A stretch of DNA of 48,573 nt from positions 1 to 48,573 of the forward strand of contig CAZMSZ010000006.1 in the NCBI GenBank assembly GCA_964569055.1. Reading direction: 5' to 3'. The position numbers were made by a program, and so were the translations under genes. The first letter of the stretch is position 1. Each line of letters opens with the position of its first letter. This document shows, piece after piece, positions 25,202 through 33,520 of this stretch. This DNA is from JAWLGW01 sp964569055 (lineage in GTDB: Bacteria; Planctomycetota; J058). A model generated the notes under the pieces. It did no database searches, was not told where the DNA came from, and worked only from the letters and a program-made list of their open reading frames with translations.

Positions 25202-25951
25202 CTATGCGGCGACCGCCGCCAGCAGCTCCCGCCGCGTCGCCGTCAGCGCGCCGGCGCGCGCGAGGCGCTGGCGGTACCGCTCGAGGTCGCCCGCCTCGCG
25301 GTGGCACACCGAGGCGATCGCGCTGGCGAGGTCGCGCACGTGGACGCGGGGGAGGAAGGTCCCGCCCGTGACGGCCGCGGCGTACTCGAAGGTGCGCCGG
25401 GCCTCGAGGGAGTCGCCCACACACACCGCGTGCACCGCGACCCCGAGCGCCGCGAGCCGCTCGACCTCTTGCCGCCAGTCGACCCCGTGAGGGCAGCGGC
25501 CCCGCCCGGGGGCGCCGTGGGGAGGCCGGTCGCCGACGAGCAGCACGGCCCGGCGGGCGTGGGCTCGCCACGGCAGCGCGCCCGCCTGGCGCAGCGCGCA
25601 CTCCACCGCCTCCGCCCCGTCGCCCAGCGCGCCGCCGCCCTGGCCGAGCGCCAGCGAGGGGTCGCCGAGGAACCGGGCCAGGCGTTCGAGGTGGACCGTC
25701 GGGGTCAGGGTGCGGGTGAGGTAGGGCTCGCAGGGGCCGTGGTCCTTGAAGGCCACCGCGCCGCAGCGCAGGTCGGGCACGTGCTCGCGGAGCTCGCTCA
25801 GGAGCGCGCCGAGCTGCCGCCGCAGCTCGGTGAGGTGGACCGCCATGCTCCCGGTCGCGTCGAGCAGGAGCGCGAGGTCGAGCGCGGCAGTCGGGCGCGA
25901 TGCCCCGCGCGGGCGGGCCGGTGCGTCCGACCCCCGGTGCTGAATACCCAT
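25202..25951 (-). CDS. von Willebrand factor A (VWA) domain protein
   Basis: 249 aa. LALLLDATGSMAVHL is the MIDAS start (D-x-T-G-S), CGAVAFKDHG and a VLLVGDRPPHG strand follow, giving a Rossmann-like VWA fold with metal-dependent adhesion site. No signal peptide is seen, so it is probably cytoplasmic; such proteins often partner AAA+ or kinase systems. ATG 25951 has a GGGGGGACG upstream. It lies 22 bp downstream of the membrane/J-like gene, in the same direction, so it is the second gene of an operon. Confidence 0.88.
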   Translation of the reverse strand: MGIQHRGSDAPARPRGASRPTAALDLALLLDATGSMAVHLTELRRQLGALLSELREHVPDLRCGAVAFKDHGPCEPYLTRTLTPTVHLERLARFLGDPSLALGQGGGALGDGAEAVECALRQAGALPWRAHARRAVLLVGDRPPHGAPGRGRCPHGVDWRQEVERLAALGVAVHAVCVGDSLEARRTFEYAAAVTGGTFLPRVHVRDLASAIASVCHREAGDLERYRQRLARAGALTATRRELLAAVAA

Positions 25952-25973
25952 GTGTGTCGTCCCCCCGTGTTCC

Positions 25974-26846
25974 TCAGGCCGCCGCGCGGTGGAGCGCCCC
26001 CGAGCCCGTCAGGCGCAGCGGCTCGCCGTCGCCGGCCGTCAGCCGGCCGCGCAAGCAGGCGTGCGCCGCCAACAGCTCCTCGTAGCGCGCGGGGCAGGTC
26101 CCCGGCAGCGCGGTCGGTCCGTCGTAGATCCGGGCGAGCGCTTCGAACACCGCGTCGAGCTCCTCGGGCGCCGCGTCCGGGCGCACGCCCAGGGTGCGGG
26201 CCGCCTCGCGCGCCTCCTCCACCAGGCAGGAGCGGGCGAGCGTCACCACGCCCCGCAGCCGCGCCTTGACCTGCGCGGGGGCCAGCCCGCTGCCGGGGTC
26301 GTCGAGCGCCGCCGCGTACTCGGCGATCGCCTCGTCGAGCGCGTCGAGGGCCGCCACCCGGGCGGGGTCGGCGACCTGCGCGCGCGCGTGCCGGACCTCG
26401 CGCGCCGCGTGGTCGCACAGCGCGCCGAGCGTGTCGGCCGGCTCGGCGCCCGGGGCCTCGCCGCCGTCGGTCGGCGCCACGCCCGCGGGCGCCTCCTCCC
26501 GCGGCAGGCGCCGGCGGAGCAGGTCGGCCGCCGCGGCCTGCGCGAAGGCGGTGAGGGGGAGCCCGAGCAGGAGGACGAACACGAGCTCGCCCGCGGCGAG
26601 CGCGCGGAAGGCCTCGGGGCGCGCCGCCACGGCGGTCAGCGCGGTCGCGATCGCGGCGGCGATCGTCCAGAAGCGCAGGTCGGCGCGCGGCGCGCGCGGC
26701 GCGGCGCCGCTCGCCTGCGCCTCGCCGGCGCCGAGCAGCAGCGCGCCGACCACGGCCCACGGACGCGCGCGATCGCGCGCCAGGGCCGCCAGCCCCGCCG
26801 CGGCCACCCCCGCCGTCCCCAGCACCGCCGCGCTCTCCAGCAGCAT
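25974..26846 (-). CDS. Four-TM protein with degenerate J-like domain
   Basis: 290 aa. Residues 1-130 contain about four hydrophobic segments (LLESAAVLGTAGVAAAGLAA; WAVVGALLLGAG; FWTIAAAIATALTAVAA; ELVFVLLLGLPLTAFAQAAA). The cytosolic part has a helical region, then AARTLGVRPDAAPEELDAVF with a following helix and YEELLAAHACLR. This matches the helix I-II and helix III-IV pattern of DnaJ domains but lacks the HPD triad that activates DnaK. ATG 26846 is preferred because translation from 26954 would place 36 Arg-rich residues before the first membrane segment. First gene of an operon with the VWA protein; divergent from the zinc-finger gene at 26996. Confidence 0.72.
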   Translation of the reverse strand: MLLESAAVLGTAGVAAAGLAALARDRARPWAVVGALLLGAGEAQASGAAPRAPRADLRFWTIAAAIATALTAVAARPEAFRALAAGELVFVLLLGLPLTAFAQAAAADLLRRRLPREEAPAGVAPTDGGEAPGAEPADTLGALCDHAAREVRHARAQVADPARVAALDALDEAIAEYAAALDDPGSGLAPAQVKARLRGVVTLARSCLVEEAREAARTLGVRPDAAPEELDAVFEALARIYDGPTALPGTCPARYEELLAAHACLRGRLTAGDGEPLRLTGSGALHRAAA

Positions 26847-26947
26847 TCGCGCGCCTGCTCCAGCCCAGGGGCGCTCGCCCCCTGTGCACTCTTCGACCGC
26901 CGGCCGCTCCCGCTTGAGCGACAACACGCCGCGCCGCGCGCTCGGGT

Positions 26948-26975
26948 TTCGCACCCCGAACCCGAGCGCTAGACT
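26948..26975 (+). promoter_or_regulatory. Candidate promoter for the PARP-type zinc finger gene
   Basis: TTCGCA (26948-26953), a 16-bp spacer and TAGACT (26970-26975), about 20 bp before ATG 26996, which has its own GAGAGGGG Shine-Dalgarno. Confidence 0.35.
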
Positions 26976-26995
26976 CGCGGGCGAGAGGGGACGCG

Positions 26996-27991
26996 ATGCG
27001 CTGGAACCCGTACATCGAGCTCCGCGTCGACCGCTCCCGGGCGGTCCGCTCCACGTGCAAGGAGTGCGGGGTCGAGATCGACAAGGGGAGCTGGAGGGCG
27101 GAGGCCGTCCCGGTGCTCGGCCGCGGCCCCGACCTGCTCCACCTCGACTGCGCCGCCAAGCGGGTCGCGGACATCGCGGCGCGCAAGGTCAAGGACAAGG
27201 ACCCCGAGTGGCCCGCCGAGGCGCTCGAGCAGCTGGCGCGGTTCCTGCCCGAGGGCGTCCCCCCGGCGCCGCGCTCGTTCCAGCGCACGCCGCTGCTCAA
27301 CCTCTCCTACGGCGAGGACGTCACCGCGCGCCCCTGCGTGTTCTGCGGGAACACCTGCCCGGGCGAGCCGGGGCCCGCGACCGGTCACGCGGTGCGCGCC
27401 TGGGCGATCGACGGCGAGCGGCGGTTCCACCCCGGGTGCATCCTCCAGCTCGCGCCGGGGCTGTGCCGCCGCGTGGTGCAGGAGGACAAGCCGAGCTGGC
27501 CGGCCGAGGTCAAGGCGCTGTTCGCCGCGGCGACCGCGAACATCGCGCCCACCGCGCGCTCGCCCTGGCAGCACACGGCCGGGATCCCCAAGCTCGAGCG
27601 CGCCCCCTCGGCCCGCGCCGCGTGCCGCTACTGCCAGGGCAAGATCGAGAAGGGCGACCTGCGCCTGGCGCGCGAGCAGCTCTACGGCATGCGCCGCTCG
27701 CCGATCTACTTCCACCTCGCCTGCTACGTGCGCAGCGACGACTACCACGGCCGCATGCTGGAGCTGGTGGTGCTCCGCTGCGACAAGGAGATCACCCGCG
27801 AGGAGATCGCCGCGCTCGGCGCCATGCTCCCGCCCGAGCCCGACGAGGACGACGACGTGAAGCCCCTGATCGAGCGGCTGCTCGCGCTGTACGACGCGGT
27901 CCCCCGCGAGCAGGGCGCGCCGGAGGAGCCGACCGGGCCCAAGCTGACCGAGAACGTGGTCGAGTTCCCCCGGGGCTTCTTCTCCTCGTGA
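26996..27991 (+). CDS. Protein with three PARP-type CCHC zinc fingers
   Basis: 331 aa. Three Cx2C...Hx2C modules are spaced along the chain: C21/C24/H49/C52 (CKECGVEIDKGSWRAE...HLDC), C114/C117/H145/C148 (CVFCGNTC...FHPGC) and C210/C213/H240/C243 (CRYCQGKIEKGDLRLAREQ...FHLAC). The first and third carry the K(G)xxR pattern and the CCHC order of the PARP1-type finger, which in eukaryotes recognises DNA ends and breaks. No catalytic domain is present. It may bind damaged or free DNA ends; that is inference from the family. The gene overlaps the HEAT-like gene by 4 bp (GTGA), so the two are coupled. Confidence 0.8.
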   Translation: MRWNPYIELRVDRSRAVRSTCKECGVEIDKGSWRAEAVPVLGRGPDLLHLDCAAKRVADIAARKVKDKDPEWPAEALEQLARFLPEGVPPAPRSFQRTPLLNLSYGEDVTARPCVFCGNTCPGEPGPATGHAVRAWAIDGERRFHPGCILQLAPGLCRRVVQEDKPSWPAEVKALFAAATANIAPTARSPWQHTAGIPKLERAPSARAACRYCQGKIEKGDLRLAREQLYGMRRSPIYFHLACYVRSDDYHGRMLELVVLRCDKEITREEIAALGAMLPPEPDEDDDVKPLIERLLALYDAVPREQGAPEEPTGPKLTENVVEFPRGFFSS

Positions 27992-29571
27992 TCGACCTCG
28001 AGCTGCGGGCCCAGCGGCGGCTCGCCGAGGAGCGGCGCGACGACCCGCTCCTCCTGTATCGCTTCCGTGTGGCGGCCGCCCGGGCGGGCGCGCCGCTCCA
28101 CCTGACGCCGGGCGACCGCGTGCGCCGCGCCGGCGAGGCGGGCGGCGGCGAGGGGCTGGTGCTCGGGCTCGCGTGGCGGACGGACGGGCCGCCCGAGGTG
28201 AGCGTTCGGTTCGGCGCACGGACGGCGCGCTGCGCCCCGCGCGAGCTCGAGCTGCTCGCGCCGCACCGCCCGGCGAGCTTGCTCGGCGAGCAGGAGTTCG
28301 AGCGTCGCCTGACCGAGGGCCTGCGCGACCCGCACGACGCGCCCGCGATCGAGGCCCTCGAGGAGCTGGCGCGCCGCACCTACGAGGGCGGGATCGCGCT
28401 GGCGATCGCGCAGCTCGCGCGGGTCGAGGAGGCCCCCGACTCCGAGCTGCGGCGCGCGCTCGTCAAGGTCCTGCGCAGCCGCCCGTTCGGCGAGGTGGAG
28501 GTCGCGCTGCGCGCGGTCGACGCCCCCGCAGGCGAGCGGGAGCTGCTGGAGCTGCCGGCGCTCGCCGCGACGGCGCCCGGTGAGCGCGAGGCCCACGAGG
28601 TGCTCGATCGGTTCTGCGCGATCGAGGACCCGGCGCTGGCGGCACGCGTGGCGGTGCGGGCGGGGAAGTGCCTGGTCGGCCTGGGCGGGCCGGGGTTCGT
28701 GGCCGCCGAGGTGCGCGCGCGGGTGGCCGAGCTGAGCCGGACGCACCCCGCGCGCGAGGTGCGCGTGGCGCTGTTCTTGCACTGCGTGCCCGCGCTGCAG
28801 GAGGACGAGCGGCTCGAGCAGGCGCTCGCGAGCGACGACCCGCGGGTCCGCGCCACGGCGGCCGGCGAGCTGCTCCGCCGCGGCCGCGCCGGGCGGGCCT
28901 GGGAGTGGGCGCGCGAGGAGCCCGATCCCGACGCGCTGCTGCGCCTGCTCGAGGGCGCGCCGCGCGGGGTCCCCCTCGACGTGCTCGCGCGCCTGCTCGC
29001 GCTCGGTCGGCAGGCGGCCGCGCTGGAGGAGGCCGCGCTGCTGCGCCTGGCCGAGGTGACCCCTGCCGAGGCGGAGGGCGCGGCGGCCGCGCTCGCGCCG
29101 TGGCTCGCGCAGGGGCGCAAGACGGGGGTCGGCGCCGCGCTGTGGGCCGCCGGGCTGGTGGGGAGCCTCGCGCCCCACCCCGAGGAGCTCGCCGCGCGCG
29201 TGCTCGGGCGGCTGACCCGGCTCGACCACCCCGGGCGCGCGGGCCTGGCGGTCGAGGCGCTGGCGCGCCTGGGGCACCCCGCCGCGGGCGAGGCGCTCCA
29301 GACGTACGGCGCGGCGCTGCTCGAGCTCGGCCCCTGGGGCGAGGAGCTGGTCGACGCGATCGGGCTGCTGGTCGGCGAGCGGGTGGACGCGCGCGAGCTG
29401 CTCGGGCGGTTCGCGATCGTGGAGCCGGCCGAGCCGACCCGGCGCGCGCGCGCGCTCGAGGCGGCCCGCGCGCTCGAGCAGCGCGGCGAGCCCGCGCAGG
29501 CTCGCCCGGCGCGACGCTTCCTCCCCACGCGGCTCGAGCGGTTCGCCGCGCTGGAGCAGGCCCTCGGCTAG
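27988..29571 (+). CDS. HEAT-like helical repeat protein
   Basis: 527 aa from GTG 27988, overlapping the stop of the zinc-finger gene. After an N-terminal region with a small SH3-like or beta stretch (GDRVRRAGEAGGGEGLVLG), residues about 110-520 are alpha-helical HEAT-type pairs (EALEELARRTYEGGIALAIA; LASDDPRVRATAAGELLRR; LDHPGRAGLAVEALARLGHP). Such solenoids are binding scaffolds. The strict coupling suggests a complex with the PARP-type finger protein. No signal peptide or enzymatic motif is seen. Confidence 0.78.
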   Translation: MIDLELRAQRRLAEERRDDPLLLYRFRVAAARAGAPLHLTPGDRVRRAGEAGGGEGLVLGLAWRTDGPPEVSVRFGARTARCAPRELELLAPHRPASLLGEQEFERRLTEGLRDPHDAPAIEALEELARRTYEGGIALAIAQLARVEEAPDSELRRALVKVLRSRPFGEVEVALRAVDAPAGERELLELPALAATAPGEREAHEVLDRFCAIEDPALAARVAVRAGKCLVGLGGPGFVAAEVRARVAELSRTHPAREVRVALFLHCVPALQEDERLEQALASDDPRVRATAAGELLRRGRAGRAWEWAREEPDPDALLRLLEGAPRGVPLDVLARLLALGRQAAALEEAALLRLAEVTPAEAEGAAAALAPWLAQGRKTGVGAALWAAGLVGSLAPHPEELAARVLGRLTRLDHPGRAGLAVEALARLGHPAAGEALQTYGAALLELGPWGEELVDAIGLLVGERVDARELLGRFAIVEPAEPTRRARALEAARALEQRGEPAQARPARRFLPTRLERFAALEQALG

Positions 29572-30000
29572 TGCCGCGCGGGCGAAGTCCCTCGGAGTAG
29601 ACGCGCGTACGCCCACGTGCCGCTCGCGCCCGCCAAGCGGGTTCGGTGCCGTGGCGTTTCGGCGGTACGGGACTTCGCCCGCGCGTCGTGCTCGTGCTCG
29701 TGCTCGTCGACGTGATCGCAGCTCAGGCTGCGTCGTAGCGAAGCAAGCAGCCGGTCAGCTGTGGGCGACCAAGTCGTCCCGGGCGGCCGCCGAGGCCGAG
29801 CACGAACGAGCACGAGCACGAGCACGGCCGGGAACTGATCCAATCTCCCCTGGCGGACCACTCGCAGGCCGGGCCCGAAGGGCCCGCGCAAGCAGCAGCG
29901 CGGAGACGGCAGCGCTCGCTTGGCGGCGCATCTCGACGGGCTGGAAGCGGCGTGGTCCAATGCCCCCGTACGTGCGCCGTTTGCGTGCAGGAGGCCGAAC
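29572..30000. other. Intergenic region with hexamer inverted-repeat element B
   Basis: About 430 bp between the HEAT-like gene and prfB, same direction. It contains the inverted-repeat element at 29687-29826. The sequence GGACTTCGCCCGCGCG and its near-complement GCGCGGGCGAAGTCCC (29574-29589 and 29670-29685) flank the left arm as a further inverted pair. No gene is seen. Confidence 0.6.
29687..29826. repeat. Inverted-repeat element B: (GTGCTC)n ... (GAGCAC)n
   Basis: Left arm 29687-29706 (three GTGCTC hexamers) and right arm 29807-29826 (three GAGCAC hexamers) are perfectly complementary over 20 bp around a 100-nt loop. The loop has TCGCAGC (29716-29722), 14 nt, then AGCGAAGCAA (29737-29746), as in the element at 21419-21606. 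The hexamer differs from that element at one position in each arm, in a compensating way (CCC/GGG against CTC/GAG). Confidence 0.75.
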
Positions 30001-31119
30001 GTGCTGGGTGACCGCGGGGAGGAGATCGGGGAGCTGCGCCAGCAGTTCGACCAGCTCCGCGCCGCGCTCCGCGTGGACGCCCTGTGGGACGAGCGGCGCG
30101 GGCTCGAGTCCAAGATGGGCGAGCCCGGCTTCTGGGACGACGGCGACGGGGCCCAGGCGGTCGTGCTGCAGCTCAAGTCGCTCAAGGGCGAGACGGACGC
30201 GTTCGCGCGCGTCGAGCAGAAGCTCGAGGACCTCGAGGTGCTCGACGAGCTCTCGAGCACCCCCGACGAGCGGGCCGAGGTCGAGCGCGAGCTCGAGGCC
30301 GCGCGCGCGGCGCTGCGCGAGCTCGAGCTGCGCACCTACTTCACCGGCGACCACGACAAGGCGAGCGCCTACGTCAACATCCAGGCGGGCGCGGGCGGGA
30401 TCGACGCCTGCGACTGGGCCGAGATGGTCATGCGCCTGCTCACGCGCTACTCCGACGCGCGGGGGTTCGACGTGGAGCTGCTCGACGTGATCAAGGAGCC
30501 CACCGCCGGGGTCCGCAGCGCGACGCTGCACGTGAAGGGGCGCGGCGCGTTCGGCTGGCTCAAGTCGGAGCGCGGGACCCACCGGCTGATCCGGATCTCG
30601 CCGTTCGACGCACAGAGCCGACGCCAGACCGCGTTCGCGGCGGTCGACGTCACCCCCGAGTTCGACGACGACATCAACATCGAGATCAAGGACGCCGACC
30701 TGCGGATCGACACCTACTCGGCCGGCGGCCCCGGCGGCCAGCACGTCAACAAGACGCAGAGCGCCGTGCGGATCACCCACCTCCCCTCGGGGATCGTGGT
30801 GCAGTGCCAGAACGAGCGCCACCAGCACGCCAACCGCAAGCGCGCCATGGCCATGCTGAAGAACCGCCTGTATCAGGCCGAGCTCGAGAAGCGCCAGGCG
30901 GAGGCCTCGAGCGACTACGCAAAGAAGTCCAACATGGGCTTCGGCGCCTCGGACCGGATCCGGACCTACACCCTGCAGCCCTTCACGCTCGTCAAGGACA
31001 CGCGCACCGGCCACGAAGAGACCGACGTGCAGCGGGCGCTCGACGGCGAGATCGAGGGGTTCGTGGAGGCCTACCTGCGCTGGGCCGCCGGCGGCGGCGA
31101 GGGCAAGGCCAAGAGCTAG
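30001..31119 (+). CDS. prfB: Peptide chain release factor 2
   Basis: 372 aa, normal RF2 length (about 365). SPF (in ISPFDAQSRRQ) is the stop-codon-reading tripeptide of RF2, and GGPGGQHVNKTQSAVR carries the GGQ that triggers peptidyl-tRNA hydrolysis. The coiled-coil domain 1 and the AGAGGIDACDWAEM block are typical. It reads UGA and UAA. GTG 30001 is chosen because GCAGGAGG sits 6 bp upstream and the protein then begins at the first helix. The usual CTTTGAC programmed frameshift site near codon 25 is absent, so autoregulation by frameshifting is not expected. It is followed 8 bp later by glyA. Confidence 0.96.
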   Translation: MLGDRGEEIGELRQQFDQLRAALRVDALWDERRGLESKMGEPGFWDDGDGAQAVVLQLKSLKGETDAFARVEQKLEDLEVLDELSSTPDERAEVERELEAARAALRELELRTYFTGDHDKASAYVNIQAGAGGIDACDWAEMVMRLLTRYSDARGFDVELLDVIKEPTAGVRSATLHVKGRGAFGWLKSERGTHRLIRISPFDAQSRRQTAFAAVDVTPEFDDDINIEIKDADLRIDTYSAGGPGGQHVNKTQSAVRITHLPSGIVVQCQNERHQHANRKRAMAMLKNRLYQAELEKRQAEASSDYAKKSNMGFGASDRIRTYTLQPFTLVKDTRTGHEETDVQRALDGEIEGFVEAYLRWAAGGGEGKAKS

Positions 31120-31127
31120 GAGCAGCG

Positions 31128-32390
31128 ATGGCGCACCCCTACCCCGAGGCGATCCTCTCGGCGATCGACGGCACCGACCCCGACGTCGCCGCGGCGCTGC
31201 GCGACGAGCTCCGCCGGCAGCAGGAGACGCTGATCCTGATCGCGTCCGAGAACACCGCCTCGCCGGCGGTCATGGCGGCGGCGGGCTCGTGGTTCACCAA
31301 CAAGTACGCCGAGGGGTACCCGGGCCGGCGCTACTACGGCGGCTGCGCGCCGCTCGACGTGTGCGAGCGCCTGGCGCGCGACCGCGCCAAGGAGCTGTTC
31401 GGGGCCGACCACGCCAACGTGCAGCCGCACTCGGGGACGCAGGCCAACCTCGAGGTCTACGGCGCGGTGCTCGAGCCGGGCGACACGATCCTCGCCATGT
31501 CGCTCGACCACGGCGGCCACCTCTCGCACGGCCACCCGGTCAACTTCGTGGGGCGGATCTACGAGATCGTCAACTACGGGGTCAGCCGCGCCGACGAGCG
31601 GATCGACATGGACGAGGTGGCGCGCCTCGCCCGCGAGCACCGCCCGAAGATGATCGTGTGCGGCGCGAGCGCCTACTCGCGCGAGATCGACTTCGAGCGG
31701 TTCGGTCGGATCGCGCGCGAGGTAGGCGCCTACCTGCTGGCGGACATCGCCCACATCGCGGGGCTGATCGCGGCCGGGCTGCACCCGACCCCCGTCCCGC
31801 ACGCCGACTTCGTGACGACCACCACCCACAAGACGCTGCGCGGGCCGCGCGGCGGGCTGGTGCTCTGCAAGAAGGAGCACAAGAAGGCGCTCGACAAGAG
31901 CGTGTTCCCCGGCCAGCAAGGCGGGCCGCTCGGCCACGTGATCGCCGCCAAGGCGGTGGCGTTCCGCGAGGCGCAGGGCGAGGCGTTCCGCGCCTACCAG
32001 CGCCTGATCGTGGCCGACGCCGAGCGCCTGGCCGCGCGCCTGGTCGAGCGCGGCTACCGGATCGTGTCGGGCGGCACCGACAACCACCTGTTCCTGGTCG
32101 ACCTCACCCCCAAGGGGCTGGCCGGCCAGGAGGCGGAGCAGGCGCTCGACGCGGTCGGGATCACGGTCAACAAGAACATGATCCCCTACGACGGGCGCAA
32201 GCCGATGGACCCGAGCGGGATCCGGATCGGCACGCCCACCCTCGCGAGCCGGGGCATGGGGCCCGAGGCCATGGACCGCGTGGCCGACCTGATCGACCGC
32301 GCGCTGGTCGGGCGGGCGGACCCCGCAGCGCAGGGGCGGATCCGCGAGGAGGTGCGAGCGCTATGCGAGGAGCATCCGCTCTTTCGGTGA
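31128..32390 (+). CDS. glyA: Serine hydroxymethyltransferase
   Basis: 420 aa, standard length. It shows LIASENTASPAVMAAAGSW, NKYAEGYPGRRYYGGC, ANVQPHSGTQAN, MSLDHGGHLSHG, and VTTTTHKTLRGPRGG with the PLP-binding Lys. The enzyme converts serine and tetrahydrofolate to glycine and 5,10-methylene-THF. The start ATG 31128 follows TAGGAGC. It sits in an operon directly after prfB and shares 4 bp with the next gene if that gene begins at GTG 32387. Confidence 0.97.
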   Translation: MAHPYPEAILSAIDGTDPDVAAALRDELRRQQETLILIASENTASPAVMAAAGSWFTNKYAEGYPGRRYYGGCAPLDVCERLARDRAKELFGADHANVQPHSGTQANLEVYGAVLEPGDTILAMSLDHGGHLSHGHPVNFVGRIYEIVNYGVSRADERIDMDEVARLAREHRPKMIVCGASAYSREIDFERFGRIAREVGAYLLADIAHIAGLIAAGLHPTPVPHADFVTTTTHKTLRGPRGGLVLCKKEHKKALDKSVFPGQQGGPLGHVIAAKAVAFREAQGEAFRAYQRLIVADAERLAARLVERGYRIVSGGTDNHLFLVDLTPKGLAGQEAEQALDAVGITVNKNMIPYDGRKPMDPSGIRIGTPTLASRGMGPEAMDRVADLIDRALVGRADPAAQGRIREEVRALCEEHPLFR

Positions 32391-33520
32391 GCCGAAGGCG
32401 GGCGGCCGTACTGCCGCTGGTCGGCGCGCTGGTCGCCCTGGTCGGCTGCCCCGAGGGCTCGCCGAGCGGGCCGGCGGACGGCGGGCTGGCCGCGACGCCT
32501 CACGAGCCGCCGCCTGCCCCCGTCGCGAGCGAGCAGCCGCCGCTCGCGAGCGCGCCCACAGAGGCCGCGCCCGCCGAGCCTGCGCAGGGCTCGGCCGCGC
32601 CCGCCCCCGCGCCCGAGGAGCCCGCGCGAACCCCCGACCCCTGGGACCCGCCCGCCGGCGCGCCCGAGCCCGAGCCCGAGCCCGAGGCGCCCAAGGAGCC
32701 GCCCCACGCGCTGTGGGAGCGGACCGCCAGCGAGGAGGCGGTGGGCCGCTTCCCGGGGATCCGGATCTTCGTGGACGAGCGGCGGCTCGAGGTGCGCGGG
32801 CGGATCTGCCTCAAGCGCTGCCCGACCCTCGAGTTCGCGGGCTGCACCCGGCGCGGGAAGACCCACGAGAGCCTGGTGCTGTTCGAGTGCGAGCCCAAGC
32901 AGCTCCACCTCGCGCTGATCATGCTGGGGCTCGTCCCGACGGCGCAGGTGACCGAGCAGGGCCAGGCGATCGCCCTCGACCGCGGACAGAAGGTGGTGCT
33001 CGAGGTCGCCTGGCCGGCGGCCGACACGCCGCCCGACGACCCGACCGCGCCCGAGGCGGTGGACGGGGTGGTGCGCCGGCGCCTGGAGGACCTGATCTAC
33101 GACCGCCGCCGACGGCTGGCCATGCCCCGGGTCGGCTGGGTGTTCACCGGCTCGCGCATGGTGAAGGTCCCCGCGCCGCCCGACTGGACCGAGTTCCACG
33201 AGGTGTACGCCGCCTCCTACGACGGCAACCTGGTCGCGATCTACCACGACCCGAACGCGGTCCTCGACACGCCGCTGGCCGAGGGCGGCGACGACACGAT
33301 CTACGTCCCGTTCAGCGAGCGGGTCCCCGAGCGCGGCACCGAGCTGGTGATCCACATTCGCCCCTGGACGGCGGCCGACGGCCCCGGCGGCGAGGCCGCG
33401 GCGCCCGACGAGGGCGGCGAGGCGGAGCCCGAGCCGGACGAGGGCCACGGCGGCGAGCAGGCGCCGGACGAGGGCGACCCGCCGCCACCCCCGGGCGAGG
33501 AGCCGCAGGAGCCGCAATGA
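32387..33520 (+). CDS. YdjY-like domain lipoprotein
   Basis: 377 aa from GTG 32387 (GTGA overlap with glyA); ATG 32363 is an alternative that adds 8 residues. SRRRAAVLPLVGALVALVGC is a lipoprotein signal ending in the lipobox LVGC. A Pro/Ala/Glu-rich linker follows, then IRIFVDERRLEVRGRICL through KTHESLVLFECEPKQLHLAL and MLGLVP. This matches the YdjY domain (vDxxxxxVxvxGxvc...KxHESxv...lHaaLlxxGa), common in Planctomycetota. A second folded segment (WVFTGSRMV, YDGNLVAIYHDPNAVLDTP, DDTIYVPFSERVP) and an acidic Pro-rich tail complete it. The role is unknown. Confidence 0.8.
   Translation: MSRRRAAVLPLVGALVALVGCPEGSPSGPADGGLAATPHEPPPAPVASEQPPLASAPTEAAPAEPAQGSAAPAPAPEEPARTPDPWDPPAGAPEPEPEPEAPKEPPHALWERTASEEAVGRFPGIRIFVDERRLEVRGRICLKRCPTLEFAGCTRRGKTHESLVLFECEPKQLHLALIMLGLVPTAQVTEQGQAIALDRGQKVVLEVAWPAADTPPDDPTAPEAVDGVVRRRLEDLIYDRRRRLAMPRVGWVFTGSRMVKVPAPPDWTEFHEVYAASYDGNLVAIYHDPNAVLDTPLAEGGDDTIYVPFSERVPERGTELVIHIRPWTAADGPGGEAAAPDEGGEAEPEPDEGHGGEQAPDEGDPPPPPGEEPQEPQ

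Noticed and set aside
30001..30080. Programmed frameshift in prfB
   Set aside because: No CTTTGAC heptamer and the frame is continuous from GTG 30001 to the stop.
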